Source: Ganoderma boninense
Lineage: Eukaryota; Basidiomycota; Agaricomycetes; Polyporales; Polyporaceae
Direction of reading: 5' to 3'
DNA length: 64,000 nt
Assembly (NCBI GenBank): GCA_002900995.3
Contig: CM035305.1
Span: 2,092,467-2,156,466, forward strand
Notes under the pieces: generated by a model
What the model was told of the DNA's origin: nothing
What the model saw: the letters and a program-made list of their open reading frames with translations, nothing else
Databases searched by the model: none
In this document: positions 54,278-64,000 of the stretch, in pieces
Layout: every line of letters begins with the position of its first letter
Position numbering within the stretch: position 1 is the first letter of the stretch
Made by a program: the position numbers and the translations under genes

Positions 54278-57200
54278 ATGTCGTCCCCGTCCACCTCCAG
54301 CTCAACCGCAACATTTGCTGCCCGCGCATATGCACAGGCAAACCCAATCGATCTTACTCTCGAAGACGACGACGACGACGCCCGTGCCTCAGAGCGCATG
54401 CCCAAACGACAATGCACTCTATCCAGATCCTTCAACGCAAGCTGTTCAAGCCTTCCAACCACTCCTTCCGCCACATATAGCCGCCAATCTTCCTCCGGTC
54501 TCTCCCCCGCCATGTCCCATTCAAGCCTTGCTCCCCACCCCGCGCAAAGCGCACCATCCGGCTCTCGAACACCACACCCTTCCCATTCCTCATCATACTA
54601 TCGCGACAACTATGATAACAACTCTTTGAACGCTCTCAGAGCCCCGTTCCAGGGTCCTTCCAACTCCTCCGCCTTCTTTCAGCCCAGCCATCAGCCTCCC
54701 CCTCCAATCAATCCGCTGGAACAACCTCTTCCCCATCCTCCTCAGTTCGGACTAAATGGAGGTTCTCTCCCCGTCCCTCAGGCGACCGCCCGTCAAGTCA
54801 TTGACCTTACAGGTTCCCCTTCCCCGCCACCACTGCCCAGGTCGCACCAACCTTTACCGCAGCCTCCGCCTCCGCCTCCTCCTCCTCAACTTCAACCAAG
54901 TCTCGGGAACCTGCCTATGGACCTCCCTCCCAAGACCCCGGTCTGTATTGGAAACCTTTCCGCGACTGCCCTCGTTCTCTATCCGATCCCATACTTGAAC
55001 CCACCAGATTACAGCTCCCAAGATTTCGAGTGGGCACCCGTTCGATTGCAGTATGAGCACCTTGACAATAAGCCCAGCGGCCAGTCGGAAACCATCAACA
55101 TCCGGCCTCCGTCAGTCAAGGGATTGAACGGAGAAATCGTACCGGGAGAGACGTTCGCGGTGGTGGAGCAGAAAATTGCTACCCACCTGGGACCGATGCT
55201 AGGCAAGGGCCTCATCAGACTAGATGCTAAGATTCGTAGAGGGAATCGCACTGTGAGTACACCTTCCCGATGCCCCGTCCATGAGCTTACGCGCTATAGC
55301 TACCCATACTCCAAATGCAAATGCTCGTGTTTACACCCAAAGGCAATATCCCTGTAGTCTCCCAGTATCTTCTCTCGAACGGCTTGTACCTAGACCACCC
55401 CACTCTTCCCTGCGACGTTCAACATGCGTCTTCTGGTTACTACTATAACCCGCATAATCCTCCACCTGGCGGTCATTCCCGAGGCGGCCCGTCAGTCCCT
55501 ACTCGTCCGGGTTATATGGGTCCAGGTGGGAACACTTTCAGCAGGTGGAGCGCACCCGCTGTTTCCGGTCGGAGCGTGGAGGTGCAACGCAGTCAGGTGG
55601 ACGAGTTGTTCAAGAGCCTCAAGGGTGGAGACGAACTCGAAGACGCAGAGCCTCGTGCGTGCTTGCATTGCCGATGGTGGGTATCGTACGCTCAAGTTGA
55701 CTGACCTTCCGTCTCCGGCTATAGCACCCGAGGTCGCCACGAAATTATATCCTCATCAGCTGAAGGCTTTGACGTTCTTGCTCGCCCGGGAACAAGAGCT
55801 GGCAGGCCCCTGTCGGAGACAAACGTCCTTGTGGCAAGAGAGGGTCAACCCTCTATCACACCAGGCTTCTTGGATCAATATCGTTACACAGGCAGAAGAA
55901 TTCTCCAAACCCTTTGAGGCAAAAGGTGCTATTCTTGCTGATGACGTACGTGCTATTTCAAGTAGCCCGGACTGCGAATTGAGCAAGCATATGTTCACAT
56001 CGTCTCTATAGATGGGTTTAGGGAAGACCATCACATGTCTCTCCCTAATTGCAGCCACGTATCGTACGGCACGCGCGTTCGCTGAGACGCCGCTCACACC
56101 CCCGCCAACCCCACCCCCTCGCTCATCGGATGCACCATTGGCAGCTTCTCATTTCCAGGGGAGCGTCTGGGGCATCCCACCACCGTCCATCGAACCCCAC
56201 GGTTCGTCGACGTCGTCGAAGGCGAGCAAGAAGATGGCTAAAGAGCAAGACCGCATGGAAGCTCAATACACTCGGGCGTGCAGGATCAAGATGAAGAGCC
56301 GCGCCACTCTGATCATCTGTCCCTTGTCGACGGTGGTGAACTGGGAGGATCAGCTCAAAGAGCATTGGCGGGGAGAGGTGGCCGTCTGCGGCGGACAGTC
56401 TGGCGTGCCACCGCCTGCTAGCCAACCATCGACCTCCAGCCTGTCAACGCCCACGGGTTCGCAGCTCGATATCAAGGCCGAAGAGAGGAAGCCTTCGCTC
56501 GGACGGGTGCGTGACGGCCCAGTTCTGCGCGTATATGTCTACCACGGGAATGCTCGACGTTGTGATCCAACGTTCCTGGCGGATTTCGACGCTGTCATCA
56601 CGACCTATGCCACGCTTGCATCTGAGTTCTCGAAGCAGACGAAGAGCTTAGAGGCAGCGGATGACGATGACGACGAAGACGGGGACGGCGTCAGCAGCGA
56701 GGGCTTCATGGAGGTGGACAACTTTGGCCAGCCCATCACAAAGTCTAAGGGCAAGAAGGCGAAGAAGCGGAAGAAGGCCTCTAGTTCCTCAGCAGAGGCG
56801 ACCAGTCCACTGCAGAGCATACACTGGTTCCGAGTCGTCCTTGATGAGGCGCAGTGGGTATATGCGTACTCTTGTGTCGTTAGACCGCTAACAGATGAAT
56901 CTCCTCACAGCTCCATCAAAGAGACCAACACAGTCGGCTGCCGCGCTTCGTGCGATCTCATTGCGGACCGTCGCTTATGCCTCACGGGCACTCCCGTGCA
57001 GAATAAGCTCGATGATGTCTTTGCGCTCATCAAGTTCCTCCGCCTTGCGCCTTTCGATGACAAGAATACCTGGAACGAGTTCATCGGCACTCCAGTCAAG
57101 TATGCGCAGCCTCTTGGTATAGCTCGTCTTCAGACGATCATGAAGTGCATCACTTTGCGTCGCACGAAGGAGTCTCGCGCTGAAGACGGCAAGAAGATCC

Positions 57201-58769
57201 TCTCTCTCCCTCCCCGCAGCGACGAACTTCGCTACCTGAAGTTCGACCCCCAGGAGCAGTCCATCTACGACCAGTTCTTCAACGAGTCCAAAGCAGAGTT
57301 CCACGAGTTGTCACACAAGAACGAGGTGATGAAGAACTACGTCGGCATCCTCCAGAAGATTCTTCGACTCCGCCAGATCTGCGACCACTTCGAGCTTGTG
57401 CAGAACAAAGGTCTCGGGCTTCCCGGCGATGCCCTGACATCGTACGATGACGTTGTCGCAACAGTCGCCCGTGAGGGCATCAACGCTCAACGTGGAGCAG
57501 TGATTTTCGCCCTGCTCAAGGAGGCCGGTACGACACAGTGCGTCGAGTGCCAAGGCGAACTCTCTGCGTCTCTGGAGACGACCAACGAGGGTCTGGCGGA
57601 AGTCGACTCTACTCCAGCGAAGCGTGGACGGAAGCCCAAGGCCTCGGCGTCGACTTCTCGGGCTTCCACGCGCCAGAACAGTCCAACGGCTCCACAACCC
57701 GTTCTCACGCGGTGTCAGCATCTCTTCTGCGCTGAATGTTTCCGGACCTCGACCTTCCCCGGGTGGCCGAATGTTCAGCCAGACGCGCCGCGGGCCTGTG
57801 CCGTTTGCCAGACAGTGCTCCTACCCAGCGACGCGGTCCAACTCAGTCTTGACTGCGCCATACTGGACAGCTTCATCTCCGGTGGCACGAAGAAGAAGCC
57901 TGGAAAGAAGGAGAAGCGGCAGAAGGGCATCGCCATCGAAGACTTCCATCCGTCGACGAAGGTCCGAGCGCTGCTCGGAGACCTCATCCTGTTCTCGAAG
58001 GCGAACCCGTACTCCGCGAACTACGATGCCAACTCGGTCGAAGTGCAGATGGTGGATGGCGAAGGGAACTGCATCGACGAAGGCGTGACGAAGACGGTTG
58101 TGTTGTACGTGCTCATCTATTTTGCTGGGATGTGTGTTAACTGGGCGGCGCTTCAGTTCTCAATGGACAAGTATGCTTGACAAGTGAGTCCCTTTGCTTT
58201 CAGTTGTGCTTCTTCGTGTGACTGGTCATGATCAGGGTGGAGGATGCGCTCGAAGTCGCGAATATCCGTTATGATCGTCTTGATGGGACCATGAAACGTG
58301 ACGAACGGACTCGAGCCATGGAGGCGCTGAAGCATGACCCTGGCTGCGAGGTGCTTCTGGTTAGTTTGAAGGCAGGTGGCGTTGGTTTGAACCTCACCGC
58401 GGCTCAACGTGTCTACTTGATGGATCCCTACTGGTACGTTTCAATTTCGCGTCGATCGTCGTAGGGCGGATTGTTGATTGAGTTTTCGTCTAGGAACCCC
58501 GCGGTTGAGAACCAAGCTGTTGACCGTATTGTGAGTAGAGCTTCAACAAGTCTCGCCATCCTTTTCTCATCGCCCTCCAGCACCGACTTGGTCAGACGCG
58601 GCCTGTCACGACAGTGAAGCTGATCATTGAGAACACCATCGAGGCTCGCCTGCTAGAGGTCCAGAAGAAGAAGACCGAGCTTGCGAACCTAACGCTCGGT
58701 CCTCCACTGAGCAAGTCTGACATTCAGGCACGTCGGCTGGAGGAGCTCCAGCAACTCTTCGCGTCATAA
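54278..58769 (+). CDS. SNF2-RING translocase with SUMO-interacting motifs (Rad5/Uls1/HLTF-like)
   Basis: This is an ATP-dependent DNA translocase with a RING E3 module embedded in the motor. From ATG 54278 a disordered head contains two hydrophobic-acidic motifs, 'NPIDLTLEDDDDD' and 'QVIDLTGSPSPP', which fit SUMO-interacting motifs, then a Pro-rich run. A conserved HIRAN-position domain follows ('VCIGNLSATALVLYPIP', 'HLGPMLGKGLIRLDAKI'). The SNF2 motor has 'LADDMGLGKTITC' (Walker A), 'VVLDEAQ' (DEAH position), 'RRLCLTGTPVQNKLDDVFAL' and, after a RING (C-x2-C in 'CVECQ', 'RCQHLFCAECF', 'ACAVCQ'), the helicase-C part 'FSQWTSMLDKVEDALE', 'KAGGVGLNLTAAQR' and 'DRIHRLGQTRPV'. It ends 'LQQLFAS' (TAA 58767-58769). 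About ten introns. Likely a SUMO-targeted ubiquitin ligase/translocase in replication stress or silencing. An upstream ATG at 53978 is less likely. Confidence 0.83.
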
Positions 58770-58978
58770 TTTATTCTTGCACTTTCGTATGGCATATTTT
58801 ACTGCATTATAAATGTCTGCGTATTTTGGTACTGTACTAGATCTCGCTAACCGCCTTGTCGTTGCTTGTCGCTATGTTTTCTTGTTCATTGCGAGAGTTG
58901 CAGATTTCAGTCCTTTGGGGCGGCGTGTACGCAGAAATTGTTGAGAGACGTGTTGTATTATGCATAGGGCAGCATTCT

Positions 58979-61454
58979 CTAGAATGCAAAATGCGCGGCG
59001 CTCTTGCGTCGACCTAGAGCATACACGACAATCTGCGCGACGAAAAGTCCGATGGTGACCCCAATCGCAACTTGAATCATCCGAATTCCGAGCTCGAAAC
59101 TGCCAGAATATCGCTCTATAGAGCTGCGGTACGGCTGAATGAGTCCTCCGCCGCTACCGATAGCCGACTATATCAATTCCGTCACTGGTCGGCGAGGAAA
59201 CAAGCTTCTGGATGGATGGGGACTTACCGGCACGAGGAACAACACACCGGTAACCATGGACGTGAATGCGGTGCCCCCGACAAGGCGGGAGTATGCATTC
59301 CCGCAGAAGCCGATGACGAATGCACCAGAGGCCGACACGATGTCCGCTCGATCTGGTATAAAGTGGTTCGCGGTGCGGTTCGCGGCGTAGGCGAGGCATG
59401 AAAATAGAACCATGATCGGCAGCTGGATGCTTCGGACGGATTGCAGGTTCGAGATGGAGGAGCATATGGAATAGATGGGCACGAGGAAAAGCGTCGTCCA
59501 CCACGGAAACGGCTGTCTCCACCAGGGCCACGAGGGGTTCCGATAGCAACCTGTGCCATACGCCGTGGAGATGTTAAGCGATCGCCGTGAAGACTCGCGA
59601 GGGTTTGAGAGTCGTCGGTCTTACCTTGGAGGATGTGGCTTTGGCCGGAATCTTCCGTCTCGACAAACGTGAAGGTTGCACCGAGGTTGGCGATAGGAAT
59701 GGACGTGTTGGAACTGAGGATGTATCCGTGGTACGTCTCAGACTCGAGCAACATCGTTTCAGAAAGGTGCCGGCGCGCCGCGGGATTTACGAGGAGGTAA
59801 AAGTCCGAACCAATTGTCAAACCGAAGCCCTATTGAACCTTTATTCAGAAACAGGTTGGAGAAGTCATGGTAGCGTGAGACTCACTAGGAACAAGGTGTA
59901 GATGATCGCATACACCATCCTCACGGAACCGCAAAGGATGTTCCTTGACGTCAGCTCTAGGGCGGCGATCACTAATGTCATCTCTTAGTGTTTATCATAC
60001 ACACCCCCGAGGCTGAGCGATAGCACTCACGAATCGTGAACCCAGGCAAGATGAGCACGACGCCCGCAGACGATATCGCACTGTAACAGAATAGGTTGTC
60101 TGGAAGCGTCCCAAGTGCCCGCGCAAGGAATGACACGACGATGGAGACGGAGATCCTGTCGAAAGTATCAGTCAGTCTCGAGGGCCTCCAGCATTCCGTG
60201 CGGATAATAAAGGGCTTACTCGTAGACGTTCGCATATATCGCACTCTTTGATGCCAGCGTTGAGTCCCAGGTACTGCAGCACGGACGCGCTCGCCCCACT
60301 AACGAACATATCGACGATCGAGCCTCCGAAAGCGAGCACGCAAATGATCGACGCGCAGAGGAACGCCAGGACGCAGCGAAACCAGATGCTATACAGCGGC
60401 CGCGCCTGCAAGATCCGTTTCAGCCGCTGAGACCCCTCCGTCGTACCGATCCTGTCGTGGAGGACGTCGCGATAGACGATGTGGATCTGCTGCAACTTCG
60501 TGAGCGCAACGCGTCCCCCAGCGCGCACAAAGTGCGTCTCGGATGTACGCGTGTCCTCGTCCATGAAGGTGACGATGATCAGGTTCGGGAGGTGTACGAA
60601 GGCTACGTTGACGTTCAGGGTCTCCCCGGCCGAGTGCAGCTGGGATTCGATTCGGTGCGAGGGCGCCCCGAAGGAGAGCAGGGCCTTGGCAAGGCGCAGG
60701 ATGAACTTCTGTCTGGAGACATAGTCTGCACCCCGCTGCGCTGTTAGCAAGGATCCTATCGTGGCGGTAGCCCGGAAAGCTTACCTTCGACATGGTCCAC
60801 GATACTCGTCCGCCTTATCTCGCGGATCGAATGGCTCCGGTCCCGATAACTCATCACCCTCACCTTCTCGCCTTCAACCTTTTCCCCTGGTTCATAGAGC
60901 GACGACGCGGACATCCTCCTTAACATCGCCTTACCCTCGACAATGCTTCCGCTAGCACTTCGGGAGCGCACTGTGTCATGTCGCAGCCCGTATTGAATGA
61001 GCTCCGCAACAACCCCGTCATGGCCGCCGTTCTCGCGGGGAGGTCGTCCCTCGCCGCCACCGCCCTCCTCGGCCGAACTCAAAGTGCGTCTTGGAACTCC
61101 TGTGCGAAATTCGAAGAAATCGGAGTCGGAGTCCATAGTGGACGTCCTCCGGGGAAGCGTGGCACCGCGGGAGCCGGGTGCGGTTGGCTCATTGACGATC
61201 GTGCGGGAGGACCCTGCAAAGGACGGCTGAGGCTGTCGGGTGAGATTCCCCGGTGTTGCTGTTGAGCCTCCGTAGATAGTGTCATCCGTGTCCCGACCGT
61301 TCTGAAGGTGCGCGGCGGCGGCGGCAAGCTTCCTCGGGTGTGGGGTGGGATACTCGCGGCGAGTTCGGGGGGACGAGTCGCTATCATCTCCGGAGCGACT
61401 TTTGCCAACTGGCATCGACGGCGAGAAGGCGATGGACCCTCTACGAGAAGCCAT
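58979..61454 (-). CDS. ThrE/Prm10-like (DUF1212) membrane transporter
   Basis: This multi-pass membrane protein is related to bacterial threonine/serine exporters (ThrE) and yeast Prm10. The ATG at 61452-61454 starts 'MASRRGSIAFSPSMPVGK', a disordered cytosolic head of about 220 residues with Ser/Arg-rich possible phosphosites. The conserved N-terminal ThrE domain reads 'FILRLAKALLSFGAPSHRIE' and 'FVHLPNLIIVTFMDED'. Membrane helices follow: 'WFRCVLAFLCASIICVLAF', 'ISVSIVVSFLARALG', 'AISSAGVVLILPGFTI', 'MVYAIIYTLFLGFGLTIG', 'QLPIMVLFSCLAYAANR' and 'TSMVTGVLFLVPSGFGSGGG'. It ends 'RRKSAAHFAF' (TAG 58979-58981), so it is complete. About eight introns. It is convergent with the SNF2-RING gene, 210 bp between stops. 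The transported substrate in fungi is not established. Confidence 0.87.
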
Positions 61455-62108
61455 GGCAACAAAGAAATGCACGGTGAGGATAAGGGGGTATAAAACCAAA
61501 AAAGACCAGCTTTGAACGGGGTTGGGAGCTGGGGCCGCGTGGATCCAACGGGAGCGTGGAAGTGCAACGGCTGCGGCTGACCGGAGCAAACGATTGGTCC
61601 GCGCATCGAGGTCGAGCCGAATGAACAGCAGTGGACCAATGTTCGGTCCTAAACGTAACCTGAAAACTCAAACCCATATTAATCGGGGGCAATCACAGAG
61701 GGGCGTATTTTCTCACCTTTGTCCGTCCGCTACGACAACGGTAATATTAACGTACAGTAGGCATCATACCTGCGAACGAGATACCTCCTACCAACACATT
61801 TTGAACACGAGGCTCGAACCATTGGCTTATTCAATGCATGTAGCGATTCTGCATATAGGTAGGGTTCCATACATACACCCCACAGAAGACCATACGAATG
61901 AAGTCCAGAAAAAGCTGTCTTCACTGTCCACACATAAACGCTACACCACAAATGACATAGAGAACGCATACATAGGGCTGTCGCCTGGAGGAGACAAGAC
62001 CTCTGTACCTACTCCCGAACCATAAAACGTGGTAAGTGGTGTGGACCTCCTTCCCATGACAACCATCAAACATATACGCACATAGCAAAAACTATTTCCT
62101 GGCCAAGG
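61455..62108. other. Intergenic, upstream of the ThrE-like gene
   Basis: About 650 bp between the ThrE-like start and the methyltransferase stop, both on the minus strand. Moderately AT-richer than the flanking genes from 61660. A sequence resembling a tRNA B box near 61810 does not form a T-stem. No gene recognised. Confidence 0.5.
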
Positions 62109-64000
62109 TCATGACCCCTTCGATCCGATGAGGATTCGAATCTTCCGCACAGGGGGCTCAATGTCCCCGTTGTCGGCGAGCCTCTGCGCCTCCAGGATCT
62201 CGCGGCGGAGCTGTATCCCCTCGTCCACCTCTGCTCTCGTAAGCGGGTCGGGAAATGGCAACTCCCAGCCGTTGTGCAAGGCGCAGTTCCAGAGTGCTAT
62301 CCGACCGCGCATGTCACTAGCGTGATGATGAAATCGCTAGTCAGCCAACGTCGCAAAACTTTGAGAGAGAAATAAACCCCGACTCACCTCTGATACTGGT
62401 CGATCGCGCACTCGAACCTCGCTCTGCTCGCCTGTTCGTTGTAGTCTTCCTCCGTCCACCCGAACTTCTTCAGAATCTCGTCTTTTGCCTGCACGTGTAC
62501 AAGCAGCTCGTCCCACATCGCCTCCTTCGTCGAAAGAACCCAGGTAACGGTACGATAGAGGTGCATATATTTGGTCTGCTCGTCTTGTGACTGAACCTTC
62601 TCGACGGGGAAGATGTCAATGACTTGCTCTCCACCTAGCGAGGTACCCTCAAGCATCACTGACGGACGTTTGGCGGATTTAGATGACGTCGATCCAGAAG
62701 AGTACGAGCCCGCTTGACTCGTGGTAGAGAGCATGGATACGGCCTCCGGATCTCGAGGAGGGGAAGGGGGGACCTCAGGGGCGTCGATGTGGGGAAGAGA
62801 GGTGACAGAAGAACTGGGCGATGAATCACATTTGGCTACTTCTTCTGGTGAGAGACGAAGCGTGGATGAGGGGGATGTTCTAAGGGATCCTCCGTTTGAG
62901 AAGGTCTCCGTGCGGGGACTGCTTGGAGGAGAACCATTTCGAAGGGGTATCGAAGACCCCGCGCCATTGGATGGGTGAGAGATGGCACGGGGTAATGGGG
63001 GTATCGTCGTGTCACGGATTGGCATAAGAGGGGCAAACGGGGCAAATGGAGGAGATTGGTACTGTACAACCGGTGGCGATAATACACGTGAGAAAAATGC
63101 TCCAAAGTATCCGGGTAATATTGAGGTGGGGTGGGCATTGATGAATCTAGTGGACCATACATCTTCATAGAGCATCTCGAGAAGCTCATGTTCGTGTCTG
63201 TGGTTCGATGTCGTAGATGATCCATTGTAGGAAATGCGTGCCGGAACGCTTCCCGTTGTCGAGAGACTTCGAGAACGTGCTCGTAGTGGATCGGTGTACC
63301 ATCGTGGTAGACTGGGAAATATTGCATCTACAATACATGGTGAGTAAGTGAACACACGGTGATATGGGACTTGCCCACCTTCTTCAATGTGCTCAATAGT
63401 AGCACCTGGTTTCATGACACGGCGAATCTCCTGAAGATAACGCATAAGGCACCGGACAAGGCTCCGAACGTTAAACGTACTTCATACAATGGATACCACT
63501 GCACCAAGCGATGAGCCCATGAATTGCCATGACATTATGCAATATTGATCACCAACCTTGTTCTCAGGGACACCGAGCGCGATGCCATTGATATGTACAT
63601 GGTCAAACTCTTCATCTTCGAAGGGCAATTTATTTCGCAAGCTTAGGATGGTCATTCAGGGGATGTGCGTGGACGGTAGGAAGAGGGTAGGCATACATGT
63701 TCGAGTGAACCCATTCTATGCGTTCAGCTATTTCTTGTTCGAGCACTTGGAGGGGTATTTGCATGTTGACCATATCGAGCCCGACCTAGAGTGCAATGAG
63801 GTAAAGGCCGAACCCGTATCGGAAAGGACCGCACTCACAAATGTGGCTTCGGGCCAAAGTTTAGCGGTGGAGATGACCCAGAGGCCCAGCTGGAAAAGGA
63901 TAACCATGGGTATGGCAGAAGAAACAATTGATAGCAACGCAACGTACACCTGTGCCAATGTCCAAACATCGTGTAGGGTTGGGCTTTCCTTCAAAGTCAA
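62109..64000 (-). CDS. SAM-dependent methyltransferase (3' part, 5' end outside window)
   Basis: A large fungal class I methyltransferase. Near the right edge, motif I begins 'RCLDIGTG' and continues after an intron with 'LWVISTAKLWPEATFVGLD', the acidic Asp of motif II. 'MVNMQIPLQVLEQEIAERIE' follows, then the motif IV region 'NMLTVLPFEDEEFDHVHI' and the post-core 'RYLQEIRRVMKPGATIEHIE'. The remaining 350 residues include a long Ser/Pro-rich disordered insert (62900-62640) and a conserved tail 'LLVHVQAKDEILKKFGWTEE' ending 'IRILIGSKGS' at 62109. Similar proteins with large inserts are common in agaricomycetes and have no fixed substrate. The canonical splice site after 'LDIGTG' (about 63899-63950) leaves a one-base frame mismatch, so either a weak alternative donor is used or the copy has a shift. 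Confidence 0.75.

Noticed and set aside
61795..61830. tRNA-like B box (minus strand GGTTCGAGCC)
   Set aside because: Flanking bases do not form a T-stem and there is no A box or acceptor stem.
1..64000. Biosynthetic gene cluster or CRISPR-like array
   Set aside because: Neighbouring genes are unrelated housekeeping functions; the lone methyltransferase and hydrolases are not accompanied by core synthases. No regularly spaced repeats occur apart from the short 18-mer tandem.

Overview
This window is nuclear DNA from a filamentous basidiomycete, most likely a plant-matter-degrading agaricomycete. The genes are dense and on both strands, nearly all are cut by short GT-AG introns (about 45-100 nt), and the proteins are fungal. 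These include RRP5, a Tea1/Kel1-type kelch protein, LSG1, exocyst SEC8, a Mit1/Mi-2-type remodeler, a Kre9/Knh1-like wall protein and a GH5 endoglucanase with an N-terminal CBM1. No tRNA, rRNA or CRISPR was seen. Gene models were spliced by eye, so internal exon borders are approximate unless stated.

Layout. 1-9.6 kb: the 3' part of RRP5 (+) meets a large kelch/coiled-coil polarity protein (-) tail to tail. 9.6-22.8 kb: an accessory stretch. It holds a 93-residue C2H2 protein, a tyrosine-recombinase (DIRS-superfamily) retroelement whose gag-like, RT-RNase H and recombinase ORFs all look intact, a 26-bp terminal-inverted-repeat element, a Kre9/Knh1-like secreted protein, a second kelch gene that looks like a shortened copy of the first, and a 446-bp palindrome-rich MITE. 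22.8-32.8 kb: a lipase-type hydrolase with an 11-nt micro-exon carrying its nucleophile, S-formylglutathione hydrolase, an FHA-domain Chk2/Rad53-like kinase and the ribosome-export GTPase LSG1. 33.2-42 kb: CBM1-GH5 endoglucanase, a LYR-motif protein and SEC8. 42-50.3 kb: the Mit1-like remodeler and an RNase III-like/dsRNA-binding protein that has lost the catalytic acids. 50.3-54.3 kb: a gene-poor stretch with a roughly 140-nt imperfect hairpin. 54.3-64 kb: a SNF2-RING translocase with SUMO-interacting motifs, a ThrE/Prm10-like transporter, and the 3' part of a SAM-dependent methyltransferase running off the window.

Most neighbours are unrelated housekeeping genes and do not form a pathway cluster. 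The accessory interest is concentrated at 10.6-22.8 kb and 50.3-54.3 kb. The strongest candidate for something under-described is the intact RT plus tyrosine-recombinase element, together with the small inverted-repeat elements near it, inserted between two related kelch genes.
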